Positions 8,824-20,028 of a stretch of DNA of 64,000 nt are shown in pieces (the stretch's first letter is position 1; every line of letters begins with the position of its first letter). The position numbers and the translations under genes were made by a program. Below the pieces are notes generated by a model that ran no database searches, was not told the DNA's origin, and saw only the letters and a list, made by a program, of their open reading frames with translations. The stretch is from Sphingomonas sp. SCN 67-18. Its GTDB lineage: Bacteria; Pseudomonadota; Alphaproteobacteria; Sphingomonadales; Sphingomonadaceae. The DNA is taken from the NCBI RefSeq assembly GCF_001724715.1, contig NZ_MEFG01000013.1, positions 1-64,000 on the forward strand, written 5' to 3'.

Positions 8824-9839
8824 CCCGCACCACCGCGCGCCGCCGCGCCGCGCTGATCGCCGCTGCGGCGCTGGGCTGCGCCGGGCCGGCGATGGCGATG
8901 CAGCATGAGCATCATATGGCCGCGCCTGCGCCAGCTTCCACACCTGCGCCTGCTTCCACGCCTGCGCCCCCGCCGTCGGCCGATCCCCATGCCGCGCACC
9001 GGATGCCCGCGCCCGTTCCCACGCCCTCGCCCTCGCCCTCACCCACGCCCACGCCGGCGGCCGATCCCCATGCCGGACACCGGATGTCCGCCCCTGCCCC
9101 GGCGACTCTGCCTGCGCCGCCTCCGCCGACCGATCATGCCGCCGACGCCATTCACGATCCCGCCGCCATGGCGCGGGCGCGCGCGCAGATGCGCCATCAC
9201 CATGGCGGCGGCCGCTTCTCGCTGGTCCAGATCGACCTGGCCGAATGGCAGGCCGGGCGCGGCGGCGACGGCTATCGCTGGGCGGCGGAGGGCTGGTTCG
9301 GCGGGGATATTCACCGGCTGGCGATCAAGACCGAAGGCGGCGGCGCGGTGAAAGGCGGCGACGCGCATGGCGAGGTGCAGGCGCTCTACAGCCGGGCGAT
9401 CGACCCCTATTGGAACCTGCAGGCCGGGGTGCGGCAGGATTTCCGTCCGGGCGGCGGGCGCAGCTATGCGACGCTGGGCGTGGAGGGCCTTGCCCCCTAT
9501 TGGTTCGAACTGGGCGGCGCGCTGTTCCTGTCGGACAAGGGCGATCTGCTGGGCCGCGTGGAAGCGGAGACCGATCAGCGGATCACCCGGCGGCTGATCC
9601 TGCAACCCAGGCTGGAGGCCGAACTCGCCGCCCGCGACAGGCCTGCCGAACGCACCGGCGCGGGCTTGTCGCGCGTCGAGCTGGGGCTGAGGCTGCGCTA
9701 CGAGATCCGCCGGGAGTTCGCGCCCTATATCGGCGTGTCGCACGACCGCGCCTTCGGGCAAACCGCCCGCTATGTCCGCGCGGACGGGGACAAGGCGGCA
9801 GCCACGCGCTTCGTGATGGGCATCCGCGCCTGGTTCTGA
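8820..9839 (+). CDS. copB: Copper-resistance outer-membrane protein CopB
   Basis: A 339-residue protein with a signal peptide ending near GPAMAM, a long low-complexity linker rich in Pro, Ala, Ser, His and Met (about residues 24-120), and a C-terminal beta-barrel part (SLVQIDLAEW onward) that matches the CopB/PcoB family. The linker contains two copies of an ADPHA-(A/G)-HRM unit, probable Cu sites. The family is thought to bind or export copper at the outer membrane together with CopA. The ATG overlaps the copA stop by four bases, so the two are co-translated. The linker is unusually repetitive at the DNA level. Confidence 0.9.
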   Translation: MTRTTARRRAALIAAAALGCAGPAMAMQHEHHMAAPAPASTPAPASTPAPPPSADPHAAHRMPAPVPTPSPSPSPTPTPAADPHAGHRMSAPAPATLPAPPPPTDHAADAIHDPAAMARARAQMRHHHGGGRFSLVQIDLAEWQAGRGGDGYRWAAEGWFGGDIHRLAIKTEGGGAVKGGDAHGEVQALYSRAIDPYWNLQAGVRQDFRPGGGRSYATLGVEGLAPYWFELGGALFLSDKGDLLGRVEAETDQRITRRLILQPRLEAELAARDRPAERTGAGLSRVELGLRLRYEIRREFAPYIGVSHDRAFGQTARYVRADGDKAAATRFVMGIRAWF

Positions 9840-10027
9840 GCCGGCGGACGGGCGCGGGAGAGCGCCGCCCGATCAATCGCTTATAGGGCGAATTGCGTGC
9901 GCGCGGGGGCTTTTACTATTCAGCGAGCCGTGTATCGTCGCGCCCGTGCCGCCCGCGCCCGGACGGCCATTCACCAAGACGGCCCGGCCGGGCCAACCAT
10001 CTGAGCAAGGGGCCGCTCGCAGCTGCC

Positions 10028-11263
10028 ATGACCAAATTCCTGATCGGCGCCGCCGGCATCCTCTTCATCCTGGCCGTCGCCTACGCGCTGTCGTCCAACC
10101 GCAAGGCGATCCGCCTGCGCGTGGTGGGCGCGGCCTTCGCGCTGCAGGTGAGCATCGCCGTGCTGGTGCTCTACGTGCCCGCCGGGCGCGCGACGATAAG
10201 CTGGCTGGCGGGCGGCGTATCCAACCTGCTGGGCTATTCCCGCGCCGGCACGGATTTCATCTTCGGTCCGCTGGCGACGGCGGAACAGGGCGGCAACAGC
10301 TTCGCCATCGCGGCGCTGCCGGTCATCATCTTCTTCGCCGCGCTGGTTTCCATCCTCTATTATCTGGGGATCATGCAGCTCGTCGTGAAATGGGTGGGCG
10401 GCGGGCTGCGCAAGGTGATCGGCATATCGAAGGTCGAATCGCTGTGCGCGGCGGCCAACATCTTCGTCGGGCAGAGCGAATCGCCGCTGGTCATCCGGCC
10501 CTATCTGGCCGGGCTGACCCCGGCCCAGCTGTTCACCGTGATGACATCCGGCATGGCGGGCGTGGCGGGCACCATATTGGCCGCCTATGCGGCGATGGGC
10601 ATCCGCATCGAATATCTGCTGGCCGCCAGCTTCATGGCTGCGCCCGGCGGCATATTGATGGCCAAGATCATGATGCCCGACAATCCCGAGGACAAGGAAG
10701 TCGACCCCATCGAATTCACCGACGCCATCCATGACGAGGAAAAGCCGGCCAACATCATCATGGCCGCCGCGCAGGGCGCGCAGGTGGGCGTGAAGCTGGC
10801 CGTGGCGGTGGGCGCGATGGTGCTGGCCTTCGTCGCGCTGGTGGCGCTGGCCAACGGCATATTGGGCGGCATCGGCGCATGGTTCGGCCATCCTGAACTC
10901 AGCTTCCAGCTGCTGCTCGGCTACATCTTCGCGCCGGTGATGGTGTTGCTGAACGTGCCGTGGAACGAGGCGCTGAGCGCGGGCGGGCTGTTTGGCGAGA
11001 AAGTGGTGCTGAACGAATTCGTCGCCTTCATCCATCTGGGCGAAACGCAGGCGGCGCTCAGCCCGCACACCATAGCCATCGTCACCTTCGCGCTGTGCGG
11101 TTTCGCCAATTTCAGCTCGATCGCCATCCAGATGGCGGTGACGGGCGGGCTTGCCCCCACCCAGCGGCCGACGATCGCCCGGCTGGGCGTGAAGGCGCTG
11201 ATCGCCGGGTCGCTCGCCAATCTGATGAGCGCGGCGCTGGCAGGCATCCTGCTCACGCCCTGA
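10028..11263 (+). CDS. NupC/CNT-family concentrative nucleoside transporter
   Basis: A 411-residue membrane protein with about ten hydrophobic segments. Family motifs are visible: GNSFAIAALPVIIFFAALVS, FVGQSESPLVIRPYL and the NEFVAF loop, which in CNT proteins form the sodium and nucleoside sites. It should import nucleosides using the proton or sodium gradient at the inner membrane. The 188 bases upstream, back to copB, hold no gene. The reading frame is open further upstream, but the protein begins naturally at the ATG before TKFLIGAAGILF. No enzyme of nucleoside metabolism is nearby. Confidence 0.92.
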   Translation: MTKFLIGAAGILFILAVAYALSSNRKAIRLRVVGAAFALQVSIAVLVLYVPAGRATISWLAGGVSNLLGYSRAGTDFIFGPLATAEQGGNSFAIAALPVIIFFAALVSILYYLGIMQLVVKWVGGGLRKVIGISKVESLCAAANIFVGQSESPLVIRPYLAGLTPAQLFTVMTSGMAGVAGTILAAYAAMGIRIEYLLAASFMAAPGGILMAKIMMPDNPEDKEVDPIEFTDAIHDEEKPANIIMAAAQGAQVGVKLAVAVGAMVLAFVALVALANGILGGIGAWFGHPELSFQLLLGYIFAPVMVLLNVPWNEALSAGGLFGEKVVLNEFVAFIHLGETQAALSPHTIAIVTFALCGFANFSSIAIQMAVTGGLAPTQRPTIARLGVKALIAGSLANLMSAALAGILLTP

Positions 11264-11273
11264 GCGGCCCGGT

Positions 11274-11504
11274 TCAGTCGTCGCGCGCGGCGCGCTTCAT
11301 TTCACGGCGGCGTTCCTTCGCCTCGCGCTTTTCCTGTTTGCGGAGTTCGCGGCCGCGATTGCGGTCCGCCTCCTCCTGGCTGGTGGTGAGCGCGTCCGCG
11401 CCCGCGCCGACCGCCTTGACGGGCAGGGTGACGACATCCACCGCCGTCCGCGCCAGGCATCCGCTCAACGCCAGCGCCGCCGCCAGCAGGACGATGATCC
11501 GCAT
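11274..11504 (-). CDS. Small lipoprotein of unknown function
   Basis: A 76-residue protein with a lipoprotein signal: a hydrophobic stretch followed by ALSGC, with the lipidated Cys near residue 15. After a short VDVVTLPVKAVGAGAD segment the C-terminal half is highly charged and helical (Arg/Lys/Glu rich). I chose the ATG at 11504 because it directly starts the signal peptide; an upstream in-frame ATG at 11546 would add 14 polar residues. It lies tail-to-tail with the nucleoside transporter, ten bases apart. I do not recognise a named function. Confidence 0.7.
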   Translation of the reverse strand: MRIIVLLAAALALSGCLARTAVDVVTLPVKAVGAGADALTTSQEEADRNRGRELRKQEKREAKERRREMKRAARDD

Positions 11505-11564
11505 GATACGCCACTCCGCCAGATCGAACGGCCGATCATAGCGCATCGGCGCGCCGGAGGGGCG

Positions 11565-12608
11565 TCAGAAATGAAACCCCACGGCGGCATTATAGGTCAC
11601 TTCGCCGCGTCGCGTGTCCAGCGACGCGCCCGCCTTCACCACCGGCGTATGCGGGCTGCGGAACGCCTTGGACAGGCCCAGCGCCACCGCGAAGGAATCG
11701 CCCCGGCCGCCAATGCCCGCGCCGACCATCCCTTCACCCGGGACGATGGACTGGGGCAGGCCGGCAATCGCGGCGGTGCTTGCCGCCATGGCGTTGAGAT
11801 CGCGCCGGATGGCCTTGCGGCTCTCCGCGATCGCCATGTCCGTATAGGCATTGGCCTGATTGAGCGTCACCGCCGCCACCTGATCGGTATAGGATTGCGC
11901 GCTGGCCAGCGTCTGCTGCGACGCCGCCGCCAGCTGCCCCATGGTCGCGGCGTCGTTGGCGGCAACGCCGTCCGCCACGCCGGTCAGCCGCCGGTCGCCG
12001 GCCGTGCCGGCGAAGGACACGGTATTTCCACCCGCGCCCGCGCCGATGGTGATGCCGCCTCCAGGCCCGACCGCGACCAGCCCGACGCCGCCGGAACCGC
12101 CCGCCGCCAGCGCGGCAAGGCCGGTTTCCGTGGCGGTCACCCGGCTGTCGAGGCTGACGAGCGCCGCCGCATCGACATCGAGCCGGGCGTTGATCGTGCC
12201 GATTGCGCTGCTGTTGCTGCCCACCTGTACGGCCAGCGCCGCCGTTGCCGCAGCATTGGAGCTGCCCTGCCCCTGCAGATTGGTGATGGCGGTATCGTGG
12301 CTGTCCACCCGCGCGTCTATCGCGGTGACGCGATTGTCGACGGCGGTGACCCGGTTGTCGACGGTGGTGACGCGGTTGTCGACCATGTTGATCGCCGTCG
12401 TGTTGTTGTTGACCAGCAGGTTCAGGCTGGCGATCGCGCTGGTGTTGACCGCGATGTCGCCCGTATTCACGGTCACCTGCGCGCCCAGATCGATGACCAG
12501 ATCGTTCAGCAGGTTGAGCGTGATCAGCTGGGCATGCGAAGGCGCCGCGCCGCCGATCATCGCCAGGGCCAGCGCCGCCCGACCTGCACTTATCACCTTG
12601 ATATCCAT
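11565..12608 (-). CDS. Short trimeric autotransporter adhesin (YadA-type anchor)
   Basis: A 347-residue secreted protein. A signal peptide ends near SHAQ. The middle is a coiled-coil stalk with left-handed repeats, including three consecutive VDNRVT(A/T) heptads, then a Gly-rich segment and a head/neck-like stretch (RRLTGVADGVAANDAATMGQL, a typical YadA neck). The last 70 residues (AGLPQSIVPGEGMVGAGIGG to the final FHF) match the YadA membrane anchor, ending in an aromatic residue as outer-membrane proteins do. It probably forms a trimeric surface fibre. It is far shorter than classical adhesins and lacks a large head. Confidence 0.8.
   Translation of the reverse strand: MDIKVISAGRAALALAMIGGAAPSHAQLITLNLLNDLVIDLGAQVTVNTGDIAVNTSAIASLNLLVNNNTTAINMVDNRVTTVDNRVTAVDNRVTAIDARVDSHDTAITNLQGQGSSNAAATAALAVQVGSNSSAIGTINARLDVDAAALVSLDSRVTATETGLAALAAGGSGGVGLVAVGPGGGITIGAGAGGNTVSFAGTAGDRRLTGVADGVAANDAATMGQLAAASQQTLASAQSYTDQVAAVTLNQANAYTDMAIAESRKAIRRDLNAMAASTAAIAGLPQSIVPGEGMVGAGIGGRGDSFAVALGLSKAFRSPHTPVVKAGASLDTRRGEVTYNAAVGFHF
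12325..12387. repeat. Three tandem 21-bp repeats in the autotransporter stalk
   Basis: Three consecutive 21-base units at 12325-12345, 12346-12366 and 12367-12387 share the core GTTGTCGAC or close variants. Each encodes one VDNRVTx heptad, so copy-number change would keep the frame and lengthen or shorten the coiled coil. Confidence 0.75.
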
Positions 12609-12795
12609 GGTTTCCGTCCCCCGAAATCACGTGGTCGCCTCAGCCTAGCGCCGCGCCGTTTCAGCGCCCTGAGCGGCCCCGCGCCGCGCCTTGCGCAAAT
12701 CGCGCACGGGCGGCCGCCCCGGCGCGCGCGGAAAAGCGCGATGATGAGGCAATCGTCACCCGCGCTTCATGCCGCCCGCGCGCAAATTCCGTGAC

Positions 12796-12825
12796 TTGCC
12801 AAATGCCTCGGTTGCGGCGCTAATG
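12796..12825 (+). promoter_or_regulatory. Probable promoter of the SDR gene
   Basis: TTGCCA (12796-12801) and CTAATG (12820-12825) are 18 bases apart, 24 bases before the SDR start. A GGGAGGA ribosome site follows at about 12836-12842. The match to the -10 consensus is moderate. Confidence 0.4.
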
Positions 12826-12848
12826 CCGCGAGGCAGGGAGGATGATCC

Positions 12849-13631
12849 ATGGATGAGGTAGCGGTGATCACCGGCGCGTCGGCCGGGCTTGGCGTGCATT
12901 TCGCCCATGCGCTGGCGGCGGAGGGGCACGCGGTGCTGCTGATCGCCCGGCGCGGCGACCGGCTGGACGCGCTGGCGGCGGAGATCCGCGCCCGGCATGG
13001 CGTGCGGGCGGAATCCTTCCCATTCGATCTTTCCCGGCGGGATGCGCCGGCAGCCGTCGTCGCCGCGCTGGCGGAACGGGGGATGACCGCAAATCTGCTG
13101 ATCAACAATGCCGGTTTCGGGGCCAGCGGCCCGTTCATCGACGTGCCTGTCGACCGGCAGCAGGAGATGATCGACCTCAACTGCACCACGCTGGTCGGCC
13201 TGTGCCATGCGCTGTTGCCGCCGATGATCGCGCGCGGGCGCGGCGGCATATTGAACGTCGCTTCCACCGCCGCCTTCCAGCCGGGGCCGTGGATGTCGAT
13301 CTATTTCGCCAGCAAGGCCTTCGTGCTCAGTTTCAGCGAGGCGCTGCACGAGGAAGTGAAGGCAAAGGGCGTGCGCGTGTCCGCGCTCTGCCCCGGCCCC
13401 ACCCGGTCCGAATTCGGGGTCGTCGCCGGCACGGGGGACACCCAGACCGGCACCCGCCGCGCCGCCGCGCCCGAAGGCGTGATCCGCGCCGGGATGGACG
13501 CGCTGAACGCGAACCGCGCGGTGAAGATCACGGGCTTCATGAACGGCGTGATGGCCCAGTCCATCCGCTTCCTGCCACGGGGCGTGGCGCGGCGGGCGGC
13601 GGGCGCGATGTTCAAGCGGCTGACCCGCTAG
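12849..13631 (+). CDS. SDR-family oxidoreductase
   Basis: A 260-residue short-chain dehydrogenase. The nucleotide-binding motif is VITGASAGLGVHFA (TGxxxGxG), followed by NNAGFG near residue 88 and the catalytic Tyr-Lys pair in YFASKAF, with the Ser in NVAST. The sequence LHEEVKAKGVRVSALCPGPTRSEF is typical of the DltE-like classical SDR subfamily, which lacks a clear substrate assignment. It stands alone, converging on the bkd operon with a 16-base gap. An NADP preference is suggested by the absence of an acidic residue after the second strand (ARRGDR), but this is inference. Confidence 0.85.
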   Translation: MDEVAVITGASAGLGVHFAHALAAEGHAVLLIARRGDRLDALAAEIRARHGVRAESFPFDLSRRDAPAAVVAALAERGMTANLLINNAGFGASGPFIDVPVDRQQEMIDLNCTTLVGLCHALLPPMIARGRGGILNVASTAAFQPGPWMSIYFASKAFVLSFSEALHEEVKAKGVRVSALCPGPTRSEFGVVAGTGDTQTGTRRAAAPEGVIRAGMDALNANRAVKITGFMNGVMAQSIRFLPRGVARRAAGAMFKRLTR

Positions 13632-13647
13632 GGGCCGGCGCGGCCGA

Positions 13648-14910
13648 TCAGTCGGCGAACAGCAGCACCGGCGTTTCCAGCAGCTTGCGGACCGCCTGGA
13701 CGTAGCTGGCGGCATCCCAGCCGTCGACGACCCGGTGATCGCAGGAGATGGAGAGGTTCATCAGCTTTGCCGCGACGATCTCTCCGTCGCGGATCACCGG
13801 CCGTTCGATCACCCGGTTGGGGCCGATGATCGCCACTTCCGGCCGGTTGATGACCGGCGTGGTCGCGATGCCGCCAAGCGGCCCCAGCGAGGTGACGGTC
13901 AGCGTCGAGCCGGACAGTTCCTCGCTTTTCGCCTTGCCGTTGCGCGCCGCGTCGGCCAGCCGGACGATCTCCGTCGCAAGCTGCCAGATGTTGCGGTCCT
14001 GCGCGTCGCGGATCACCGGCACCATCAGCCCAGCATCGGTCTGCGTCGCCATGCCCAGATGGACGCTGCCATGGCGCGTGACCACCCCGGCCTCGTCATC
14101 ATAGCGGGCGTTGATCATCGGATAATCCGGCAACGCCTTGCAGATGGCGACGATCAGCAGCGGCAGCAAGGTCAGCTTCGGGCGCTGGCCGCGATTGGCG
14201 TTCAGGTCCGCGCGCATCGCCTCCAGCGCGGTCACGTCGATTTCCTCGACATAGGTGAAGTGCGGGATGGCGCGCTTGGACGCCGCCATGTTCTCGGCGA
14301 TGCGGCGGCGCATGCCGATCACCTTCACCGCCTCGTCCGCGCGGCGGCCTGAACCGCCCGCCGGGCGATAGCCCTGGCCAGACCCGTAGGCGAGAAAGGC
14401 ATCCAGATCCGCATGGCGGATGCGGTCGCCCTGCGCCTTCACCTGGGCCAGATCGACCCCGAGATCCCGCGCGCGGGCGCGGACGGCGGGGGAAGCGAGC
14501 ACGGGGTGCGCGGCGGCGGGCATGGTGACGGGTGCGGCTTGCGGTTCGGCCTTGGGCGCCGGTTGCGGTTTGGGAACCGGTTCCGGTTCCGGCATGGGCT
14601 GGGCGACGGGTTCAGGCGACGGCTTTGGCGGCGGCGCGGCGGCGGCGGGCGCTTCCGTGGCGGCTTCGCCCTCCGTCTCGATCACTACCAGCGTCGACCC
14701 GATGGCGATCACGTCGCCCACCGCGCCGGCCAGTTCGACGATGGTGCCGGCCACCGGTGATTCCATCTCCACCGTCGCCTTGTCGGTCATCATGTCGGCG
14801 ATGCGGGCGTCTTCCTCCACGACATCGCCGATGCCGACATGCCAGGCGACGATCTCGGCCTCGGCAATGCCTTCGCCGATATCGGGCAGCCGATAGGTGA
14901 AACGTGCCAT
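13648..14910 (-). CDS. bkdB: Branched-chain 2-oxoacid dehydrogenase E2 (dihydrolipoamide acyltransferase)
   Basis: A 420-residue E2 core protein. One lipoyl domain is present at residues 1-78 with the lipoylated Lys44 in TDKATVEME. A Pro/Ala/Glu-rich linker follows, then the E3/E1-binding domain (about 137-176: VRARARDLGVDLAQVKAQG), a second linker and the catalytic acyltransferase domain, with the active-site motif HRVVDGWDA near 392. Downstream of E1 alpha and E1 beta, with only four bases between E1 beta and this gene, it completes the substrate-specific part of the complex. No E3 gene is in the window. The branched-chain assignment rests on the separate E1 alpha and beta and on family resemblance. 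Confidence 0.92.
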   Translation of the reverse strand: MARFTYRLPDIGEGIAEAEIVAWHVGIGDVVEEDARIADMMTDKATVEMESPVAGTIVELAGAVGDVIAIGSTLVVIETEGEAATEAPAAAAPPPKPSPEPVAQPMPEPEPVPKPQPAPKAEPQAAPVTMPAAAHPVLASPAVRARARDLGVDLAQVKAQGDRIRHADLDAFLAYGSGQGYRPAGGSGRRADEAVKVIGMRRRIAENMAASKRAIPHFTYVEEIDVTALEAMRADLNANRGQRPKLTLLPLLIVAICKALPDYPMINARYDDEAGVVTRHGSVHLGMATQTDAGLMVPVIRDAQDRNIWQLATEIVRLADAARNGKAKSEELSGSTLTVTSLGPLGGIATTPVINRPEVAIIGPNRVIERPVIRDGEIVAAKLMNLSISCDHRVVDGWDAASYVQAVRKLLETPVLLFAD

Positions 14911-14914
14911 GCGA

Positions 14915-17539
<2,625 letters not shown>

Positions 17540-18541
17540 CTAGCCGACCTGCTGGTCGATCGCGCCGAAGATGGAGCGATGCCTGTCATCCTCCGCCCAG
17601 ATGCGGACGCGGTCGCCCGCTTTCAGGAACGGCGTGGCGGGCTGGCCGGAGAGGATGGTTTCCACCGTGCGGACTTCCGCGAGGCAGCTATAGCCGACTC
17701 CGCCGGCCGCGACCGGCTTGCCCGGCCCGCCGTCCGCATCGCGGTTCGACACGGTGCCGGAGCCGATGATGGTGCCCGCGCGCAGGTTGCGGGTCTTTGC
17801 GGCGTGGGCGACCAGCGTGCCGAAATCGAAGGTCATGTCCTCGCCCGCTTCGGCCCGGCCGAAAGGCTGGCCGTTCAGGTCCACCATCAGCCGGCGGTGC
17901 AGTTTGCCGCCGCGCCACCATTCGCCAAGCGCGTCGGGGGTGACGAACACGGGGGAAAAGGCGCTGGCCGGCTTGGACTGGAAAAAGCCGAAGCCCTTGG
18001 CGAGTTCCCCCGGAATCAGGTTGCGCAGCGACACGTCGTTGGTGAGGCCGACCAGCCGGACGGCGGCCAGCGCCTCGTCGCGGCCCGCGCCCTGCCGCAC
18101 GTCGCCGGTGACGACCACCACTTCGCCCTCGAAATCGCAGCCCCAGCTTTCATCCGCCAGCGGGATCGCATCGCGCGCGCCGAGGAAATCGTCGGACCCG
18201 CCCTGATACATTAGCGGGTCTTCCCAGAAGCTGGCGGGCATGTCCGCCCCGCGCGCCTGACGGACCAGCGCGACATGGTTCACATAAGCGGAGCCATCCG
18301 CCCATTGATAGGCGCGCGGCAGCGGCGCCGCCGCCTCCCGCTCATGGAAGCGGCGCATGGGAATCACCTCATGCGCCAGATCGGTGGAAAGATTGTCCAG
18401 CCGGGGGGCCAGCTCGTCCCAATTGTCGAGCGCCGCCTGCAGCGTCGGCGCGATATGGCCGGCGTCCGCATACCAGGCGAGATCGTCCGACACCACGATC
18501 AGGCGGCCGTCGCGGCCCGATTTCAGGCTGGCGAGCTTCAT
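17540..18541 (-). CDS. Fumarylacetoacetate hydrolase family protein
   Basis: A 333-residue protein with an N-terminal cap region and a C-terminal FAH fold from about residue 75. The metal-binding acidic cluster appears in WGCDFEGEVVVV and LVGLTNDVSLRNL, and TFDFGTLVAHAAKTRNLRAGTIIGSGTVSN is the conserved C-terminal half. Family members cleave carbon-carbon bonds in 3-oxo or acylpyruvate compounds, such as fumarylacetoacetate in tyrosine and homogentisate breakdown. No other tyrosine-pathway gene is adjacent, so the exact substrate is open. The start codon overlaps the stop of a possible 41-codon ORF upstream. Confidence 0.85.
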   Translation of the reverse strand: MKLASLKSGRDGRLIVVSDDLAWYADAGHIAPTLQAALDNWDELAPRLDNLSTDLAHEVIPMRRFHEREAAAPLPRAYQWADGSAYVNHVALVRQARGADMPASFWEDPLMYQGGSDDFLGARDAIPLADESWGCDFEGEVVVVTGDVRQGAGRDEALAAVRLVGLTNDVSLRNLIPGELAKGFGFFQSKPASAFSPVFVTPDALGEWWRGGKLHRRLMVDLNGQPFGRAEAGEDMTFDFGTLVAHAAKTRNLRAGTIIGSGTVSNRDADGGPGKPVAAGGVGYSCLAEVRTVETILSGQPATPFLKAGDRVRIWAEDDRHRSIFGAIDQQVG

Positions 18542-18663
18542 GACAGCGCCTCCCAGCCCATGCCGCCCGGCGCGGTGCGGCCATGTTTGTGCAGCGCATC
18601 GTCCCGAAGCGCGGACGCGGTGAGCCTCAACGGCCGGAAACTGTCGATCATCAACGCCTTCAT
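18538..18663 (-). CDS. Possible 41-residue ORF upstream of the FAH-family gene
   Basis: A short frame beginning MKALMIDSFRPLRLTASALR whose TGA overlaps the ATG of the FAH-family gene (ATGA arrangement), as real co-translated genes here do. No domain is recognisable, and the ribosome site (GAAGGG) sits too close to the ATG. It may be a leader peptide, a small protein or chance. Confidence 0.22.
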   Translation of the reverse strand: MKALMIDSFRPLRLTASALRDDALHKHGRTAPGGMGWEALS

Positions 18664-18863
18664 CCCTTCAATCCCACTGGGCCAAAGCCTGGTCGCGGCG
18701 GCCGCGCCGGCATGTGCCCCGCACATCATTGTACGAACGAAACCACCCTAGCCCCATCGACCCGATCTTGTCGAAGGGCTTTGCCGCTACGGCGCGCGGG
18801 AAACTTGACGTGAACGGAAAGCACGGGTCAATGTGGGCCGGAACATCGCGAGAGAGGACGCCC
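18542..18863. other. Divergent intergenic region, FAH-family gene and acyl-CoA dehydrogenase
   Basis: 322 bases between divergent genes, holding the possible short ORF above and the promoters for both sides. A TTGACG box at about 18804 is the best -35 candidate for the rightward dehydrogenase gene, but its -10 partner is weak. Nothing else is seen. Confidence 0.4.
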
Positions 18864-20015
18864 ATGACGCTGCAAGTTGCCGGCCGCACCGCCTATACCG
18901 ACGAGCATGAGGCGTTTCGCGAAAGCGTCCGCGCCTTCCTGCAGAAAGAGGCGATTCCCCATGCCGCGCGCTGGGACGAGGCCGGCATCGTCGACAAGGA
19001 CATATGGGTGAAGGCGGGGGCTGTCGGGATGCTGAGCCCCACCGTGCCGGAGGAATATGGCGGGCTGGGCCTCGATTTCGGCTATAATGCCATCGTCGAC
19101 GAGGAAATATCCTATGCCGGCGTATCGCTGGGCTTCAGCCTGCAATCGGACATCGTCGTCAACTATCTGGTCGCCTATGGTTCGGAAGAACAGAAGCGCA
19201 AATGGCTGCCCGGCATGGTTTCCGGCGAGGTGGTCAGCGCCATCGCGATGACGGAACCGGGGACCGGATCCGACCTGCAGGGCATCCGCACCACCGCGAA
19301 GAAGGACGGCAACCATTATGTCCTGAACGGATCCAAGACCTATATCACCAACGGCCAGAATGCGGACCTGATCCTGGTGTGCGCCAAGACGGACACCGAG
19401 GTGCAGCCCGCGTGGAAGGGCGTTTCGATCATCCTCGTCGAGGCGGACCGCGAGGGGTTCAAGCGCGGCCGCAACCTCGACAAGATCGGCCAGGACGCGG
19501 CCGACACGTCCGAGCTGTTCTTCGAGGATGTGCGGGTGCCGATGACCAATTGCCTGGGCGAGGAAGGCAAGGGCTTCATCTACCTGATGAGCGAATTGCC
19601 GCAGGAGCGCCTGTCCATCGCGGTGGGGGCGCAGGCGTCCGCGCAACGCGCCTATGACGACACCGTCGCCTTCACCAAGGACCGCAAGGCATTCGGCAAG
19701 CCGGTGTTCGATTTCCAGAACACCCGCTTCACGCTGGCGGACCTGAAGACCAAGCTGCAGGTGGGCTGGGCGCACCTCGATTGGGCGTTGAACCGCCATT
19801 ATGAGAAGAAGCTGACTCCGGAGGAAGGCGCGGCCGCCAAGCTGTGGCATACCGAATTGCAGTGGGAAGTGATGGACAAATGCCTGCAACTGCACGGCGG
19901 CGCGGGTTATATGAACGAATATCCCATCGCCCGCATGTGGCGCGGCGCGCGCGTCACCCGCATCTTCGGCGGCACCAACGAGATCATGAAGGAACTGATC
20001 GGCCGTTCGCTCTAG
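18864..20015 (+). CDS. Acyl-CoA dehydrogenase (long-chain/isovaleryl-like)
   Basis: A 384-residue FAD-dependent acyl-CoA dehydrogenase of full length. FAD and substrate motifs are present: AIAMTEPGTGSDLQGI, TYITNGQNADLI, DRKAFGKPVFDFQ and the C-terminal HGGAGYMNEYPIARMWRGAR. The terminal motif is FGGTNEIMKELIGRSL, the form found in long-chain enzymes, where the catalytic base comes from another helix rather than from a YEGT Glu; at that helix position this protein appears to have Asp (YDDT). It should oxidise an acyl-CoA to the 2-enoyl-CoA. AGAGAGGA precedes the ATG, and the gene is transcribed alone. Confidence 0.9.
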   Translation: MTLQVAGRTAYTDEHEAFRESVRAFLQKEAIPHAARWDEAGIVDKDIWVKAGAVGMLSPTVPEEYGGLGLDFGYNAIVDEEISYAGVSLGFSLQSDIVVNYLVAYGSEEQKRKWLPGMVSGEVVSAIAMTEPGTGSDLQGIRTTAKKDGNHYVLNGSKTYITNGQNADLILVCAKTDTEVQPAWKGVSIILVEADREGFKRGRNLDKIGQDAADTSELFFEDVRVPMTNCLGEEGKGFIYLMSELPQERLSIAVGAQASAQRAYDDTVAFTKDRKAFGKPVFDFQNTRFTLADLKTKLQVGWAHLDWALNRHYEKKLTPEEGAAAKLWHTELQWEVMDKCLQLHGGAGYMNEYPIARMWRGARVTRIFGGTNEIMKELIGRSL

Positions 20016-20028
20016 GCCGGACCGCCGT

